Notes: generated from the sequence alone by a model not told the origin. A stretch of DNA of 64,000 bases from Sphingorhabdus rigui (GCF_014196595.1 NZ_JACIEA010000001.1:73585-137584), one strand, 5' to 3'. Positions 24,905 to 35,461 are shown, numbered from the stretch's first letter. Numbers and translations: made by a program.

Positions 24905-26398
24905 ATGATGAGCAATTTTGATGCAAGCGCGCCGGTCATTATTGGCGTGGGCGAAGCCAGCCGAAAGACAGTGGCCGGCGAATGGCCAAGCCCGCGCGAA
25001 TTGGCTGGCGCCGCTATCAAGGTTGCACTGACCGATACGGGCCAATCCCTGTCGGTTGCAGCGGCAATTGACACCATTGCCGCGATCCGCACATTCGAAG
25101 ACAGCGGCGTCAGCCTGGGCACAGGGTCGCCCGACAATGCGCCCGAAGCTTTTGGAGCGGCCGGCGGCATCAGCGCGGCGCGCCTCATCTATGCCGATGT
25201 CGGCGGCCAAAGCCCGCAGGCGATGTTGAACGAACTGGCGGGCGATATCCGCCGCGGGACCTGTGAGCTTGCCGTACTCGTGGCCGCAGAAGCCACCGGG
25301 ACCGCGAAGCGCGCGCGTAAGGCGGGTGTGACGTTGGACTGGCGCTTGCCTTCGGACATAGCGTTCGACAATCGCCTTTCCAGTTTTCCGATTTTGAGCC
25401 GAACGGAAATCCGCCATGGCATCATTTCCATGCCGCTGGCGTACAGCCTGATTGAAAATGCGCGGCGGATGGAGCTGGGATTAAACGCCGACGCTTATGC
25501 ACAGGAAATGGCGGCGTTGTGGTCGGCATTTTCAGCAAAAGCGGAAGGGCGGACCCACGCACAATTCCCCGGCTTTCGCGCGCCCGAAGCGATGTTGAGC
25601 GACGATAATGCCAATTATCCGCTGACGGACATTTACCGTCGCTGGCATGTGGCACAGGATGCGGTCGATCTGGGCGGTGCGATTATCCTGACCAGCGCAG
25701 GTAAGGCGCGCGATCTGGGTGTGCCGCAAGACAAATGGGTCTGGCTGGCCGGCGCGGCCGAAGCTGCTGAACCACCATTGGCAGAGCGCGGTGTCATTCA
25801 CCGGTCGGCGGCGCTTGATTTTGCTATTCCGGCGGCACTTGGGCAGGCCGGAATTCAGGCCAGTGACCTTGGCCCCGTCGACATTTACAGCTGCTTTCCG
25901 TGCGCCGTATTTGCGGCCGTTGACACCATGAATGACGCGGCGCGTGCGCTTGGTGATTATACGCTGACCGGTGGCCTCAGCTTTTTCGGCGGGCCCGGCA
26001 ATGGCTATAGCATGTATAATATCGCCGCGATGGTCGATGCCCTGCGCCAAGATGGTTCAAAGCCCGCTTTGGTCACTGCGAATGGCGGCGTAATGTCAAA
26101 ACAGGCGGTCGGCATCTACACCGCATCGCAGCCGGACATTGCTTGGTCGGGAGAGGCGGCGAAGGGCTATGTGCCGAAACAGATCGCGCTCGATGACGCC
26201 CCACATGGCAAGGGCCGTGTACTCAGCTTTGTCCGGTCCGCGGGCAAGGACGGTTTCGGTCCGGCCACGCTCATCCTTGAAATGGAAAATGGCGCCCGTG
26301 CCATGGCGGTGCTGGACAGCACGCTCGATGGCGACCTTGGCCATAGGATCGTTGACGTCACGTCGGGTGAAAAACGCCACATGGCGACGATTTTATGA
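24905..26398 (+). CDS. Thiolase-like protein without canonical thiolase residues
   Basis: A 497-aa protein of the acetyl-CoA acetyltransferase-like family, with ATGs at 24905 and 24908. The thiolase fold is traceable, but key residues differ. The nucleophile region reads VGGQSPQ (about 99-105) instead of having the Cys. The GHP motif is replaced by a GGPGNGYSM stretch near 363. The second Cys motif is replaced by NGGVMSK (393-399). A VDIYSCFPCAV segment replaces NEAF. The last 75 residues resemble an added OB-like tail. It may be an aldolase/lyase-like or accessory thiolase rather than a ketothiolase. It is divergent from the CoA-transferase. Confidence 0.75.
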   Translation: MMSNFDASAPVIIGVGEASRKTVAGEWPSPRELAGAAIKVALTDTGQSLSVAAAIDTIAAIRTFEDSGVSLGTGSPDNAPEAFGAAGGISAARLIYADVGGQSPQAMLNELAGDIRRGTCELAVLVAAEATGTAKRARKAGVTLDWRLPSDIAFDNRLSSFPILSRTEIRHGIISMPLAYSLIENARRMELGLNADAYAQEMAALWSAFSAKAEGRTHAQFPGFRAPEAMLSDDNANYPLTDIYRRWHVAQDAVDLGGAIILTSAGKARDLGVPQDKWVWLAGAAEAAEPPLAERGVIHRSAALDFAIPAALGQAGIQASDLGPVDIYSCFPCAVFAAVDTMNDAARALGDYTLTGGLSFFGGPGNGYSMYNIAAMVDALRQDGSKPALVTANGGVMSKQAVGIYTASQPDIAWSGEAAKGYVPKQIALDDAPHGKGRVLSFVRSAGKDGFGPATLILEMENGARAMAVLDSTLDGDLGHRIVDVTSGEKRHMATIL

Positions 26399-26459
26399 TA
26401 ATCTGTCGTTCAATACCTAGCGGCTATTATGTCGCGACGTGAATTCAGGAGATAGACCG

Positions 26460-26885
26460 ATGCATATCCTCAAACTGGCTGGCCTCATACTGCCTGTGAC
26501 GGTTGTTGCGGCATGCGGCCAAGTCGACCGCACACCCGCGCCGCTGACCGAGAAACAATCTGCTGTGTTGATGAAGGAAATTGGCGGCAAGGTCGCAGGG
26601 AAACCGTTAACCTGCATCAGTGATTTCAATGCCGACAATATGATCCGCGTCAGCGACAATATCGTGCTCTACCGTGTGTCAGGCCGGCTTGTGTACAAAA
26701 ATGTTTTGCGGTCACCTTGTCCGGGCCTTGCCCGCGACAGTGATATCGTCGTCTCCGAACAATTTGGCAGCCAGAAATGTCGCGGTGATATTCTCCGCTT
26801 GGTGGACCGAACCAGCGGTATGACCGGCGGCATTTGTAGCCTTGGTGATTTCGTGCCCTATCGCGCCGAGAAGACTGCGGGTTAG
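26460..26885 (+). CDS. Small secreted lipoprotein (DUF6491-like)
   Basis: A 141-aa predicted lipoprotein. The signal peptide LKLAGLILPVTVVAAC places the lipobox Cys near residue 18. AGGAGA precedes the ATG at 26460, which decides against the upstream ATG at 26439. The mature part has three or four further Cys and a DNMIRVSDNIVLYRVSGRLVYKN-like strand pair. The LRSPCPGL segment resembles the DUF6491 family of sphingomonad lipoproteins. Function is unknown. It lies between the catabolic cluster and thrS as a single gene. Confidence 0.72.
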   Translation: MHILKLAGLILPVTVVAACGQVDRTPAPLTEKQSAVLMKEIGGKVAGKPLTCISDFNADNMIRVSDNIVLYRVSGRLVYKNVLRSPCPGLARDSDIVVSEQFGSQKCRGDILRLVDRTSGMTGGICSLGDFVPYRAEKTAG

Positions 26886-27011
26886 GATGCAATAGGGCGT
26901 TGCACGGCATGAAAAGGGTATAGCGGATAAGGGTAAAGCTGCAGGGTTGCGACTTCGCGTTTGGACTGGCAAAGGGACGGTTCCAAAACGAAGCTGAAAG
27001 CAAGTAAATCC

Positions 27012-29009
27012 ATGTCCGAGATGATCCGCATTACCCTTCCCGATGGCACTGCCCGTGAAGTCGCGCGCGGCACTACCCCGGCGGATATTGCCGCTGCTAT
27101 TGGCCCCGGCCTTGCGAAGGCTGCGATCGCCGCGCGGGTGGATGGCGAATTGCGCGATATCACGCGCCCGCTTGAGGCCGATGCGCAGCTCGCACTGGTG
27201 ACCAGCCGTGATGAGGCGGACGCGCTTGAACTTGCCCGCCATGACTTTGCGCATATTCTTGCCGAAGCGGTGCAGGCCTTGTTTCCCGGAACGCAAATTA
27301 CTTTTGGCCCGTCGACTGATGACGGATTTTATTATGACGTGATGGCGCCTGCTTCGCGTGGCCCATTCACGATGGATGACTTGCCCGCGATTGAAGAAAA
27401 GATGCGCGACATCATTCGCGCCGATAAGCCGCTGCGCCGCGAAGTCATGGCGCGTGATGCGTTGATCGCCACATGGCAGAATGCAGGCGAAAGCTTCAAG
27501 GCGGAATGGGCGGCGGAACTGCCCGAAGGCGAAGAGCTTTCGGTCTATTGGTCGGGCAATGACTGGATGGACATGTGCCGCGGCCCGCATTTGGCGTCGA
27601 CGGGTAAGCTTGATCCTGCGGCGTTTAAGCTGACGCGCGTTGCCGGTGCCTATTGGCGCGGTGACCAGAAGAACCCGCAGCTGAGCCGCATTTACGGCAC
27701 CGGCTGGTTGAACAAAAAGCAGCTCGACGCGCATCTGCTGCGTCTTGAGGAAGCCGCAAAGCGCGACCATCGCCGTCTGGGTCAGGACATGGACCTGTTC
27801 CATTTGCAGCAAGAGGCGCATGGCTCGGTCTTTTGGCATCCCAATGGCTATCTGATCTGGCGCGAGCTCGAAGCCTATATGCGCCGGGCCATCGACGGCG
27901 CGGGTTACAAGGAAGTGAAAACCCCGCAGGTCATGGACGCGCGGCAATGGGAGCAATCGGGGCATTGGGGCAAATATCGCGCCAATATGTTCGTGATCCC
28001 TGACGAAGTGCCAAATGTCGATGATGAGGGTCCGGTGATTTCGGGCGACGCCGACTGGATGGCGTTGAAGCCCATGAACTGCCCTGCGCACGTTCTGATT
28101 TTCCGCCAGGGTATCAAATCCTATCGTGACCTGCCGCTGCGCATATATGAAAACGGCTGTTGCCACCGCAATGAACCACATGGTGCCTTGCATGGCCTGA
28201 TGCGGGTGCGTCAGTTCACACAGGATGACGCGCATATCTTCTGCCGCGAAGACCAGATTGTGGAAGAGGTACAGGCATTTTGTGCGCTGGCCGACCGGAT
28301 CTACAAGGAATTTGGTTTCACTTATTCGATCAAGCTCGCGCTGCGTCCTGACCAACGGTTCGGATCGGATGCGGATTGGGACAAGGCGGAGAATGAACTG
28401 CGCGACGCCGTTGTGCGCGCGGGCCTTGCGACGCCGGAATTTGGTTGGGAAGAATTGCCCGGCGAAGGCGCATTCTACGCGCCAAAGCTTGAGTGGCATC
28501 TGACCGACGCCATTGGCCGCACATGGCAGGTCGGAACGATCCAATCCGACCGCGTCCTGCCCGAACGTCTCGATGCAAGCTATGTCGGTGAAGATGGCGC
28601 ACGTCACCGTCCGGTCATGCTGCACCGGGCGATCTTCGGCAGCTATGAACGCTTCATTGGTATATTGATCGAACATTATGCCGGTCGCTTCCCTGTGTGG
28701 TTGGCGCCTGTGCAGGCGGTCGTTGCCACCATTACGTCGGAAGCGGACGGCTATGCGCATGATGTTACGGCTAAGCTGAAAGCGGCTGGTATTCGTGTTG
28801 AGTCCGACACGCGGAACGAGAAAATCAATTACAAGGTGCGCGAACACAGCGTCGCCAAGGTACCGCATCTCCTTGTTGTTGGCATGCGTGAGGCGGAAGA
28901 GGGCAAGGTCGCCATCCGCAGCCTTGGTTCCGACGGTCAGCGCATCATGACGCTTGATGAAGCGATCGCGATGCTGTCGCATGAAGCAACCCCACCCGAT
29001 ATTCGCTAA
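27012..29009 (+). CDS. thrS: Threonyl-tRNA synthetase
   Basis: A 665-aa class II synthetase charging tRNA-Thr. The order is a TGS domain (about 1-60), the editing domain with [10 protein letters not shown] (the HxxxH zinc-type motif), the catalytic core and the C-terminal anticodon-binding domain. Zinc ligands of the active site are in MNCPAHV and in the [10 protein letters not shown] motif, with a third His in [12 protein letters not shown]. The upstream in-frame ATG at 26961 has no family homology. No T-box or attenuator was seen in the short upstream region. Confidence 0.98.
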   Translation: MSEMIRITLPDGTAREVARGTTPADIAAAIGPGLAKAAIAARVDGELRDITRPLEADAQLALVTSRDEADALELARHDFAHILAEAVQALFPGTQITFGPSTDDGFYYDVMAPASRGPFTMDDLPAIEEKMRDIIRADKPLRREVMARDALIATWQNAGESFKAEWAAELPEGEELSVYWSGNDWMDMCRGPHLASTGKLDPAAFKLTRVAGAYWRGDQKNPQLSRIYGTGWLNKKQLDAHLLRLEEAAKRDHRRLGQDMDLFHLQQEAHGSVFWHPNGYLIWRELEAYMRRAIDGAGYKEVKTPQVMDARQWEQSGHWGKYRANMFVIPDEVPNVDDEGPVISGDADWMALKPMNCPAHVLIFRQGIKSYRDLPLRIYENGCCHRNEPHGALHGLMRVRQFTQDDAHIFCREDQIVEEVQAFCALADRIYKEFGFTYSIKLALRPDQRFGSDADWDKAENELRDAVVRAGLATPEFGWEELPGEGAFYAPKLEWHLTDAIGRTWQVGTIQSDRVLPERLDASYVGEDGARHRPVMLHRAIFGSYERFIGILIEHYAGRFPVWLAPVQAVVATITSEADGYAHDVTAKLKAAGIRVESDTRNEKINYKVREHSVAKVPHLLVVGMREAEEGKVAIRSLGSDGQRIMTLDEAIAMLSHEATPPDIR

Positions 29010-29036
29010 CGCAAATTAGTGGACAAGGAGATTGCG

Positions 29037-29126
29037 GTGAAGACAGTTCCCTTAACGCTCGCGGCTAGATTGCTGTTGGCGGCATGCCAAAAACCTGCCG
29101 CTGACCATGCGGCAATGGGGCATTGA
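29037..29126 (+). CDS. Putative 29-aa lipoprotein peptide coupled to the TauE gene
   Basis: A GTG-started ORF behind AAGGAG encodes a 29-residue peptide: a Lys-positive start, a hydrophobic LTLAARLLLAAC run with a lipobox-like Cys at 17, and a short hydrophilic tail QKPAADHAAMGH. Its TGA overlaps the TTG start of the downstream transporter (TTGA). It looks like a minimal lipoprotein or the remnant of a longer one, and may serve mainly to bring ribosomes to the transporter start. No homologue is recognised, and expression is unproven. Confidence 0.4.
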   Translation: MKTVPLTLAARLLLAACQKPAADHAAMGH

Positions 29127-29878
29127 ACATTCACGACCTAACGGGCCTTGCCACCGCGCAATTGCTGCTGTTGTCCGCAATGACGTTTGGCGCTGCGTAT
29201 ATCCGTGGGCTGACTGGCTTTGGCATGGCGATCATTTTGGTGCCGTTGTTCGGGATGATTGTTACCCCGGGCGAAGCGGTCGTCATTGGCATATTGCTTC
29301 AGGTGCTGATTGGACCGGTTGGGTTAAAGGTCATATTTGCCGACGCGCATCGGCAAAGTGCGTTGATGATTGCCGCATTTGCCATGCTGGCGACACCGAT
29401 TGGCGTCCTACTGCTGAAGGTCACAACGCCTGACGTTGCGCGGTTGATGATCGCGGCCATTGCCATTGGCGCGTTCGCGCTCGTTCTGCTTCCACAACGT
29501 GGCGAACTGCGCCCCGGCCCCAAAGAGACCGCAGCGACCGGGATTGCATCGGGCATCCTAACCGGCTTTGCCGCGATGCCCGGCCCGCCTGTTGTGCCAT
29601 TCTACCTGCGCCAGCCAATTCCGCCCAAGGAAGCACGCGCGTCGATGATGCTCGTGTTTTTCGCCACGGCCATTGCGGGCACGATTTCGGCCTTTGCCTT
29701 GGGCTTGGCCGACGCACGCTTATTGTGGCTGTCGCTGTTGCTGTTTCCGTCTGTGCTGGCGGGCAACTGGCTGGGCGCAAAATCTTTTGGCAAAGTACCG
29801 CCTTCGTTGTGGCGCAGTTTTGTCGCTGGCATCCTTGGCCTTGCCGGAATTTCGGCGCTCATTCGGCTCTTCAACTGA
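29123..29878 (+). CDS. TauE/SafE family membrane transporter
   Basis: A 251-aa membrane protein with about eight hydrophobic helices in two repeats. The repeat signatures are RGLTGFGMAIILVPLF and the matching LTGFAAMPGPPVVPFYL. The family exports sulfite, sulfoacetate or other organic anions, and the substrate here is unknown. The start is a TTG at 29123 overlapping the stop of the small lipoprotein ORF; no ATG is available in the N-terminal region. It ends 30 bp before the convergent uvrB stop. Confidence 0.85.
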   Translation: MNIHDLTGLATAQLLLLSAMTFGAAYIRGLTGFGMAIILVPLFGMIVTPGEAVVIGILLQVLIGPVGLKVIFADAHRQSALMIAAFAMLATPIGVLLLKVTTPDVARLMIAAIAIGAFALVLLPQRGELRPGPKETAATGIASGILTGFAAMPGPPVVPFYLRQPIPPKEARASMMLVFFATAIAGTISAFALGLADARLLWLSLLLFPSVLAGNWLGAKSFGKVPPSLWRSFVAGILGLAGISALIRLFN

Positions 29879-29908
29879 GAACGTAAAAAGCTGGCTAAAA
29901 GCCGGGGC

Positions 29909-32095
29909 CTACTTCCCGAATTTCCGTTGCGTTTTTCCGTACCGCATTTTGCGTGTGCCGGGCTGACCTTCGGTTGATCGGCCGCGCGGGGCGGCGACAT
30001 GTTGCTGGTGCGGCAGGCCAAGCTCGGTGGCTTCTAATGAGCGAATCTCATCGCGCAGACGTCCAGCCTCTTCAAACTCAAGATCTGCAGCGGCTGCACG
30101 CATCTTCTTTTCCAGGTCGTCGATATAGGCCCGCAGATTATGGCCGACGAGATTATTGGCGCCGTCGGCGTCAATTTCGATCAGCACCGAATCGCGGCTG
30201 GCGGTGTCGGCAACAATATCGTGAATGTCCCGCTTGATGGTCGCAGGCGTAATGCCATGTTCGATATTATAGGCATGCTGTTTTTCGCGGCGGCGGTCGG
30301 TTTCGCGAATCGCACGCTCCATGCTTCCCGTCATCCGGTCGGCATATAGGATAACGCGCCCTTCAACGTTACGTGCGGCGCGGCCAATGGTTTGAATGAG
30401 CGACGTTTCGCTGCGCAGGAAACCTTCCTTGTCCGCATCCAAGATCGCGACGAGCCCGCACTCCGGAATATCCAAACCCTCGCGCAGCAGGTTGATGCCG
30501 ACAAGCACGTCATACACGCCGCGCCGTAAGTCACGGATCAGCTCGATACGCTCCAACGTCTCAACATCGCTGTGCATATAGCGCACGCGCAAGCCGGCCT
30601 CATGCATGAACTCGGTCAGGTCTTCGGCCATGCGCTTGGTTAGCGTGGTGACCAATGTCCGGAAACCTGCCTCTGCCGTCTTGCGGCATTCATTGATGCA
30701 ATCCTGCACCTGATCCTCAACGGGTTTAATCTCGACAGGTGGGTCGATAAGCCCCGTGGGCCGGATAACCTGTTCGGCAAACACACCGCCCGATTGCTCC
30801 ATTTCCCAACCGCCCGGCGTTGCAGAAACGCACACCGTTTGGGGGCGCATAATGTCCCATTCGTTGAAACGCAGCGGCCGGTTGTCGATGCAGGACGGCA
30901 GGCGGAAACCATATTCGGCGAGCGTCAGCTTGCGCCTATGGTCACCCTTGGCCATCGCGCCGATTTGCGGCACCGTCTGGTGGCTTTCGTCGACAAACAG
31001 CAACGCATTGTCAGGCAGATATTCAAACAAAGTGGGGGGCGGCTCACCCGGCAGGCGGCCCGTTAAAAAGCGCGAGTAATTTTCGATGCCTGCGCAACTG
31101 CCGGTCGCCGCGATCATTTCCAGATCGAAATTCGTCCGCTCCTCAAGCCGCTGCGCTTCCAGCAATTTGCCTTCGGACACCAGTTCTTTCAGCCGCTCTG
31201 TAAGTTCGAACCGAATGGCTTCGCTCGCCTGCTTCATCGTTGGGCCGGGCGTCACATAGTGGCTGTTCGCGTACACGCGTACACTGTTCAGCTTGGCGCC
31301 TGTCGTCCCCGTCAGCGGGTCGAACTCGGCGATTTCCTCAATCTCGTCGCCAAAGAAACTGACGCGCCATGCCATGTCTTCATAATGCGACGGGAAGATT
31401 TCCAGATTGTCGCCCCGCACACGGAAATTGCCGCGGGCAAATCCGGTGTCGTTGCGCTTATATTGTAACGCGACGAGCTTGCGGATCAATTCGCGCTGAT
31501 CGACGCTTTCGCCTGCCTTCAGGTCGAATATCATCGCCGAATAGGTTTCCACCGAACCGATACCGTAAATACACGACACGGACGCAACGATGATAACATC
31601 ATCACGTTCAAGCAACGACCGCGTCGCCGAATGGCGCATACGGTCAATGGCCTCGTTTACGCTCGATTCCTTCTCAATATAGGTGTCGCTGCGCGGGACA
31701 TAGGCTTCGGGCTGGTAATAGTCATAATAGCTGACGAAATATTCGACGGCATTGTCGGGGAAGAAGCTTTTGAATTCACCATATAGCTGCGCGGCCAAAA
31801 TCTTGTTCGGCGCAAGGATCAACGCGGGCCGTTGCAACGCCTCAATGACTTTAGCGACGGTAAACGTCTTGCCGGACCCCGTAACACCCAAAAGGACCTG
31901 ATTCTTCTCGCCGGTCAGCGCGGTTGTCACCAGTTCTTTGATTGCAGTTGGCTGGTCGCCCGCAGGTTCATAATCGGAAACGATTTTGAAAGGGCGACCC
32001 CCTTCAAGCTTGGACGGGCGTTCCGGCCTGTGCGGGGTGAAGCTGCCAACCGTGTCCGGTTCTTCCAGCCCACGGCGGATAATCAATTCAGCCAT
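29909..32095 (-). CDS. uvrB: UvrABC excinuclease subunit B
   Basis: A 728-aa DNA-damage-verifying helicase-like subunit of nucleotide excision repair. It carries Walker A GVTGSGKT (about residue 70), the beta-hairpin [16 protein letters not shown], a DESH box, helicase motif VI (QTIGRAARN) and the C-terminal UVR motif around [14 protein letters not shown] that binds UvrC. The ATG at 32095 gives a typical 30-residue lead before the domain; the ORF is open further upstream but unconserved. The 40-residue tail after the UVR motif is basic and probably disordered. Confidence 0.98.
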   Translation of the reverse strand: MAELIIRRGLEEPDTVGSFTPHRPERPSKLEGGRPFKIVSDYEPAGDQPTAIKELVTTALTGEKNQVLLGVTGSGKTFTVAKVIEALQRPALILAPNKILAAQLYGEFKSFFPDNAVEYFVSYYDYYQPEAYVPRSDTYIEKESSVNEAIDRMRHSATRSLLERDDVIIVASVSCIYGIGSVETYSAMIFDLKAGESVDQRELIRKLVALQYKRNDTGFARGNFRVRGDNLEIFPSHYEDMAWRVSFFGDEIEEIAEFDPLTGTTGAKLNSVRVYANSHYVTPGPTMKQASEAIRFELTERLKELVSEGKLLEAQRLEERTNFDLEMIAATGSCAGIENYSRFLTGRLPGEPPPTLFEYLPDNALLFVDESHQTVPQIGAMAKGDHRRKLTLAEYGFRLPSCIDNRPLRFNEWDIMRPQTVCVSATPGGWEMEQSGGVFAEQVIRPTGLIDPPVEIKPVEDQVQDCINECRKTAEAGFRTLVTTLTKRMAEDLTEFMHEAGLRVRYMHSDVETLERIELIRDLRRGVYDVLVGINLLREGLDIPECGLVAILDADKEGFLRSETSLIQTIGRAARNVEGRVILYADRMTGSMERAIRETDRRREKQHAYNIEHGITPATIKRDIHDIVADTASRDSVLIEIDADGANNLVGHNLRAYIDDLEKKMRAAAADLEFEEAGRLRDEIRSLEATELGLPHQQHVAAPRGRSTEGQPGTRKMRYGKTQRKFGK

Positions 32096-32283
32096 GTTCG
32101 CTATATGTGCTGTAGCTGGTGCAAGGGCAAGAGTGTGCGGCGGCTTTATGCGAAAAACGTCATCTAAGTTATCACGTTGGCCACGGAACGCCAAAACCAC
32201 AAAAGGGGTTCTGATCGCCTGTTGCCTTTTTGATAAGTCAGCGACACAAGACGGAAATGAACACAGAGCGAGAAAGGCAACCC

Positions 32284-32811
32284 ATGCACAAGTTCCTTTT
32301 ATTGGGTGTTGCGGCGTTGGCGATTTCAGCCTGTTCGGACAAAGGCGCTGACACCGACAGCAAAGAGCGCGCCGCCGACATGGATGATGACGCGTTCATC
32401 CCGATGAAGGCCGGGCAGTGGGAAACCAAGTTTGTCTTCACCGACATTGACGTGCCGACGCTGGGCAAAGCGGAAAAGCAGCAGATCATGGATGAGGTCG
32501 CCAAGAGCGCGTCGAGCCGCAGCTGCCTGACTGAAGCAGAAGCCAAAAAGCCAAGTGCGGATTTCTTTGGCGGCAATGGCGGGGAGAAATGCGTGTATAA
32601 GGCATTTGACGTTTCTGGCCAAAATGTCCGGTTGAAGCTGTCATGCGGCATGGAAGGCATGGGCAGTGTCGACATGGAACTTGCGGGCGTCATGGGCGAA
32701 ACCGAATTCAATTATGACAGCAAGTTCGATGTCCGTCTGCCGATGATTGGCAAGGTGAAGATGCAGGGTAAGGCAAGCGGCAAATATTTAGGCGCCTGTC
32801 CGGCGGCATGA
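32284..32811 (+). CDS. DUF3617 family lipoprotein
   Basis: A 175-aa predicted lipoprotein with signal peptide [16 protein letters not shown] (lipobox Cys about 17). The mature part follows the DUF3617 pattern: a [12 protein letters not shown] start, a Cys pair ([11 protein letters not shown] and [10 protein letters not shown]) and a [13 protein letters not shown] strand. The function of DUF3617 is unknown. The ATG at 32284 fits the signal peptide. Its stop overlaps the start of the serine hydrolase gene (ATGATG), so the two probably form an operon. Confidence 0.85.
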   Translation: MHKFLLLGVAALAISACSDKGADTDSKERAADMDDDAFIPMKAGQWETKFVFTDIDVPTLGKAEKQQIMDEVAKSASSRSCLTEAEAKKPSADFFGGNGGEKCVYKAFDVSGQNVRLKLSCGMEGMGSVDMELAGVMGETEFNYDSKFDVRLPMIGKVKMQGKASGKYLGACPAA

Positions 32812-33983
32812 TGCAGCGGATAAGGCAGTCTTGGAGTAAGGCGCAAGTCGCGTCTCTGGCCACGGCTTTGTCGATCTTTGCGGCGGCGCTTGGGGGCAGC
32901 GCAACAACGCCCGCTTCGGCTGAACTCGCGCTTCCTGCGGCGGCTGAGGTCCGCGTTGATTTTACCGCTGACAGCATCACGCACGGGGTCGCTCAAGGGG
33001 ATGCTGGTGTTGCAGGCCGTCCCGTAACGCTGGATGACCCTGCGCGCGTGGCTTCGATCTCGAAACTGGTGGTGGCCATTGCGGCGATGCGGCTGGCGGA
33101 GCAGGGTGTGCTTGATCTTGACCGTGATGTTGGTCTTTATCTGGGCTGGCCCGTTCGCAATCCAGCCTTCCCCGATGTGCCGGTGACCATGCGCGCCTTG
33201 CTGTCTCACCAAAGCGGGCTGCGCGACTCTGTCGATTATATCGTGCCGCTGGATGGCGAGCTGTCCAACGTCATTGCCAATCCAAAAGCGTGGGATGGGG
33301 CCCACCCGCCGGGCAGTTATTTTTCCTATGCCAATATCAATTCGCCCGTGATCGCGGCGGTGCTGGAAAGCGCCGCGGGCGAACGGTTTGACCGGTTGAT
33401 GGCGCGGCTGGTGCTGACACCGCTTGGGCTGGATGCCTGCTACAATTGGGGTGCGGGGTGCAGCGAGGGACGGCGTGCGCAAGCGGTCACTTTGTTGCGC
33501 CCAAATGGCGATTTGGCGCGCGATGCCGCCATGAAGGGGCCTGACCCTTGCGCGGTGTATCCGGCAACCAACGGCAGTTGTGATGTTGATGCGCTGTATG
33601 TTCTTGGCCGCAATGGTTCGGCGTTCAGCCCGCAAGGCGGCCTGCGCATTTCGGCACGCGATCTTGCCAAAGTGGGCCAGCTGCTTTTGCGCCAAGGCGC
33701 GCCATTATTGTCGAAAAAAAGCTTTGCCGAAATGACAGCGCCAGTTTGGACGTTCAATGGTTCAAATGGCGACGACGACAAGGGCTATTTCACGGCATAT
33801 GGCCTTGGTGTGCATTGGTTGGAGGACAATGCGGGCAATCGATGGTTTGGCCATGTCGGTGAGGCATATTCGCTACGTGCCGGGTTTTGGATTAATCCTG
33901 CGCAAGGCAAGGGATTTTACCGCTATGTGACGATGGTCGATGAATTTTCACCCGTCGGGCATTGCTTTGACCGGTGCCCGTGA
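32808..33983 (+). CDS. Beta-lactamase-like serine hydrolase (class C/esterase fold)
   Basis: A 391-aa exported protein with a signal peptide (TALSIFAAALGGSA, cleavage near ASA). The catalytic SxxK is SISK (about 83-86), the Tyr is in YANIN near 177, and the third motif is HVG in FGHVGEAY near 350, in place of KTG. The fold covers class C beta-lactamases, D-Ala peptidases and esterases. The HxG variant favours an esterase or amidase of unknown substrate. Several Cys pairs point to disulfides in the periplasm. It overlaps the DUF3617 gene. Confidence 0.86.
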   Translation: MMQRIRQSWSKAQVASLATALSIFAAALGGSATTPASAELALPAAAEVRVDFTADSITHGVAQGDAGVAGRPVTLDDPARVASISKLVVAIAAMRLAEQGVLDLDRDVGLYLGWPVRNPAFPDVPVTMRALLSHQSGLRDSVDYIVPLDGELSNVIANPKAWDGAHPPGSYFSYANINSPVIAAVLESAAGERFDRLMARLVLTPLGLDACYNWGAGCSEGRRAQAVTLLRPNGDLARDAAMKGPDPCAVYPATNGSCDVDALYVLGRNGSAFSPQGGLRISARDLAKVGQLLLRQGAPLLSKKSFAEMTAPVWTFNGSNGDDDKGYFTAYGLGVHWLEDNAGNRWFGHVGEAYSLRAGFWINPAQGKGFYRYVTMVDEFSPVGHCFDRCP

Positions 33984-34092
33984 TAGCGTAGCATTTAAAC
34001 CGAGGCGGCCTGACCCAACGGGAAAATTAAGCCGCCGCATAACAAAACACTGCGCGCCACATGGTGACGCAGACACAATAAGGGGCAGGATT

Positions 34093-35427
34093 ATGATGAA
34101 AAAGACTTTATTGGGCGCGCTTTTGACAAGCGCATTAATGGCCGCACCAGCGGCGGCCCGCCCGGATTATGCGGATGCCGTCAAGGCAGACTATGACAAG
34201 TCGCTCGCCAGCCTGTGGGATCATTTCCACCGCAATCCTGAACTGTCGTTCCGCGAATATAAGACCGCTGCCCGGATGGCACAGGAATTGCGCACCGTGC
34301 CTGGCATGATCGTGACCGAAAAGGTTGGCGGAACCGGCGTTGTCGGCATGCTGAAAAATGGCGATGGTCCAGTCGTGCTTGTCCGTGCGGACATGGACGG
34401 ATTGCCGGTGCAGGAACGCTCGGGCCTCGCCAACAGCTCGACCGTCAGACAGGTTGGCGTTGATGGCCTTGAAATGCCCGTCATGCATGCCTGCGGCCAT
34501 GATGTACACATTACCTCTTTGCTCGGTACGGCACGGCAAATGGCGCGCATGAAAGACCGGTGGAAAGGCACAATCCTGTTCATCGTCCAGCCCGCTGAAG
34601 AGCGCGTTGGCGGTGCCAAGGCCATGGTGCAGGACGGGCTATATACCCGTTTTCCGAAGCCTGATTATGCGCTTGCCTTCCACGTGGCAGCAGAATTGGA
34701 AACCGGTAAAATCGCAGCAGCAGAGGGTATTCAATATTCGTCCGCTGACAGCGTCGACATCCGCGTACCCGGTATCGCCACGCACGGCGCTGCGCCGCAT
34801 CTTGGCCGTGACCCCGTCTACATCGCGTCGCAGATCGTCGTTGGCCTGCAATCGGTCATCAGCCGCGAAAAGGGTCCCTTGGACGCTGGCGTGATTACCG
34901 TTGGCGCATTCCATGCCGGGACAAAGCATAACATCATTTCGGAATATGCCGATTTACAGGTGACCGTGCGTGCCAATAGCCAAGCGGTTCGAGATCAGCT
35001 GATTGCCTCGATTGAGCGTGTGGCAAAGGGTATTGGCGCGGCCAATGGTTTGCCTGCGGATAAATTGCCTATCGTAAAGGTGAGCGAAAGCACACCCGTC
35101 ACCGTCAATGACGCTGCGCTTGCCCGCCGCTTGAACGGTGCAATTGCGACGGCATTGGGTAGCGACGTTGTTGTGCCATTCCACCAAAGCAACATGGGCG
35201 CAGAGGATTTCGCATTTTTCGTCGATCAGCAATTTGGCATCCCGGGATATTATTTCGCGGTCGGCGGGACAAATCCCCAATGGATTGCAGCTGCGAAAAA
35301 TGGCGGACCAGCCGTGGCCGGTCACCATTCGCCCTTGTTCAAGATTGATCCCGAACCGTCGGTCCGCTTGGGCATTGAAGCGATGACAGCTGCCGCGTTG
35401 GACTTGCTCGGAACAGGCAAGAACTGA
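34093..35427 (+). CDS. M20-family amidohydrolase, secreted
   Basis: A 444-aa metallo-amidohydrolase of the IAA-amino-acid/hippurate hydrolase type (M20D). A signal peptide covers residues 1-22 (LLTSALMAAPAAA). Metal and catalytic residues are visible in VRADMDGLPV, HACGHDVHIT and QPAEERVGGA, and a C-terminal HQSNMGAEDFAFF provides the last ligand region. It would hydrolyse N-acyl amino acids or similar amides in the periplasm. The ATG at 34093 starts the signal peptide; the frame is open upstream but runs into the serine hydrolase gene. Confidence 0.93.
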   Translation: MMKKTLLGALLTSALMAAPAAARPDYADAVKADYDKSLASLWDHFHRNPELSFREYKTAARMAQELRTVPGMIVTEKVGGTGVVGMLKNGDGPVVLVRADMDGLPVQERSGLANSSTVRQVGVDGLEMPVMHACGHDVHITSLLGTARQMARMKDRWKGTILFIVQPAEERVGGAKAMVQDGLYTRFPKPDYALAFHVAAELETGKIAAAEGIQYSSADSVDIRVPGIATHGAAPHLGRDPVYIASQIVVGLQSVISREKGPLDAGVITVGAFHAGTKHNIISEYADLQVTVRANSQAVRDQLIASIERVAKGIGAANGLPADKLPIVKVSESTPVTVNDAALARRLNGAIATALGSDVVVPFHQSNMGAEDFAFFVDQQFGIPGYYFAVGGTNPQWIAAAKNGGPAVAGHHSPLFKIDPEPSVRLGIEAMTAAALDLLGTGKN

Positions 35428-35461
35428 TTGCGGATATCTGGCAGGTTACGGAGCGGCGACA

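Noticed and set aside
26886-27011. Possible T-box or attenuator before thrS
   Set aside because: No T-box sequence, threonine-rich leader peptide or terminator hairpin was visible in the 126-bp gap.
26712-28982. A 756-codon open frame on the minus strand opposite thrS
   Set aside because: It is the shadow of thrS codon bias: rich in Arg, His and Gln, without any domain, and opposite a certain essential gene.
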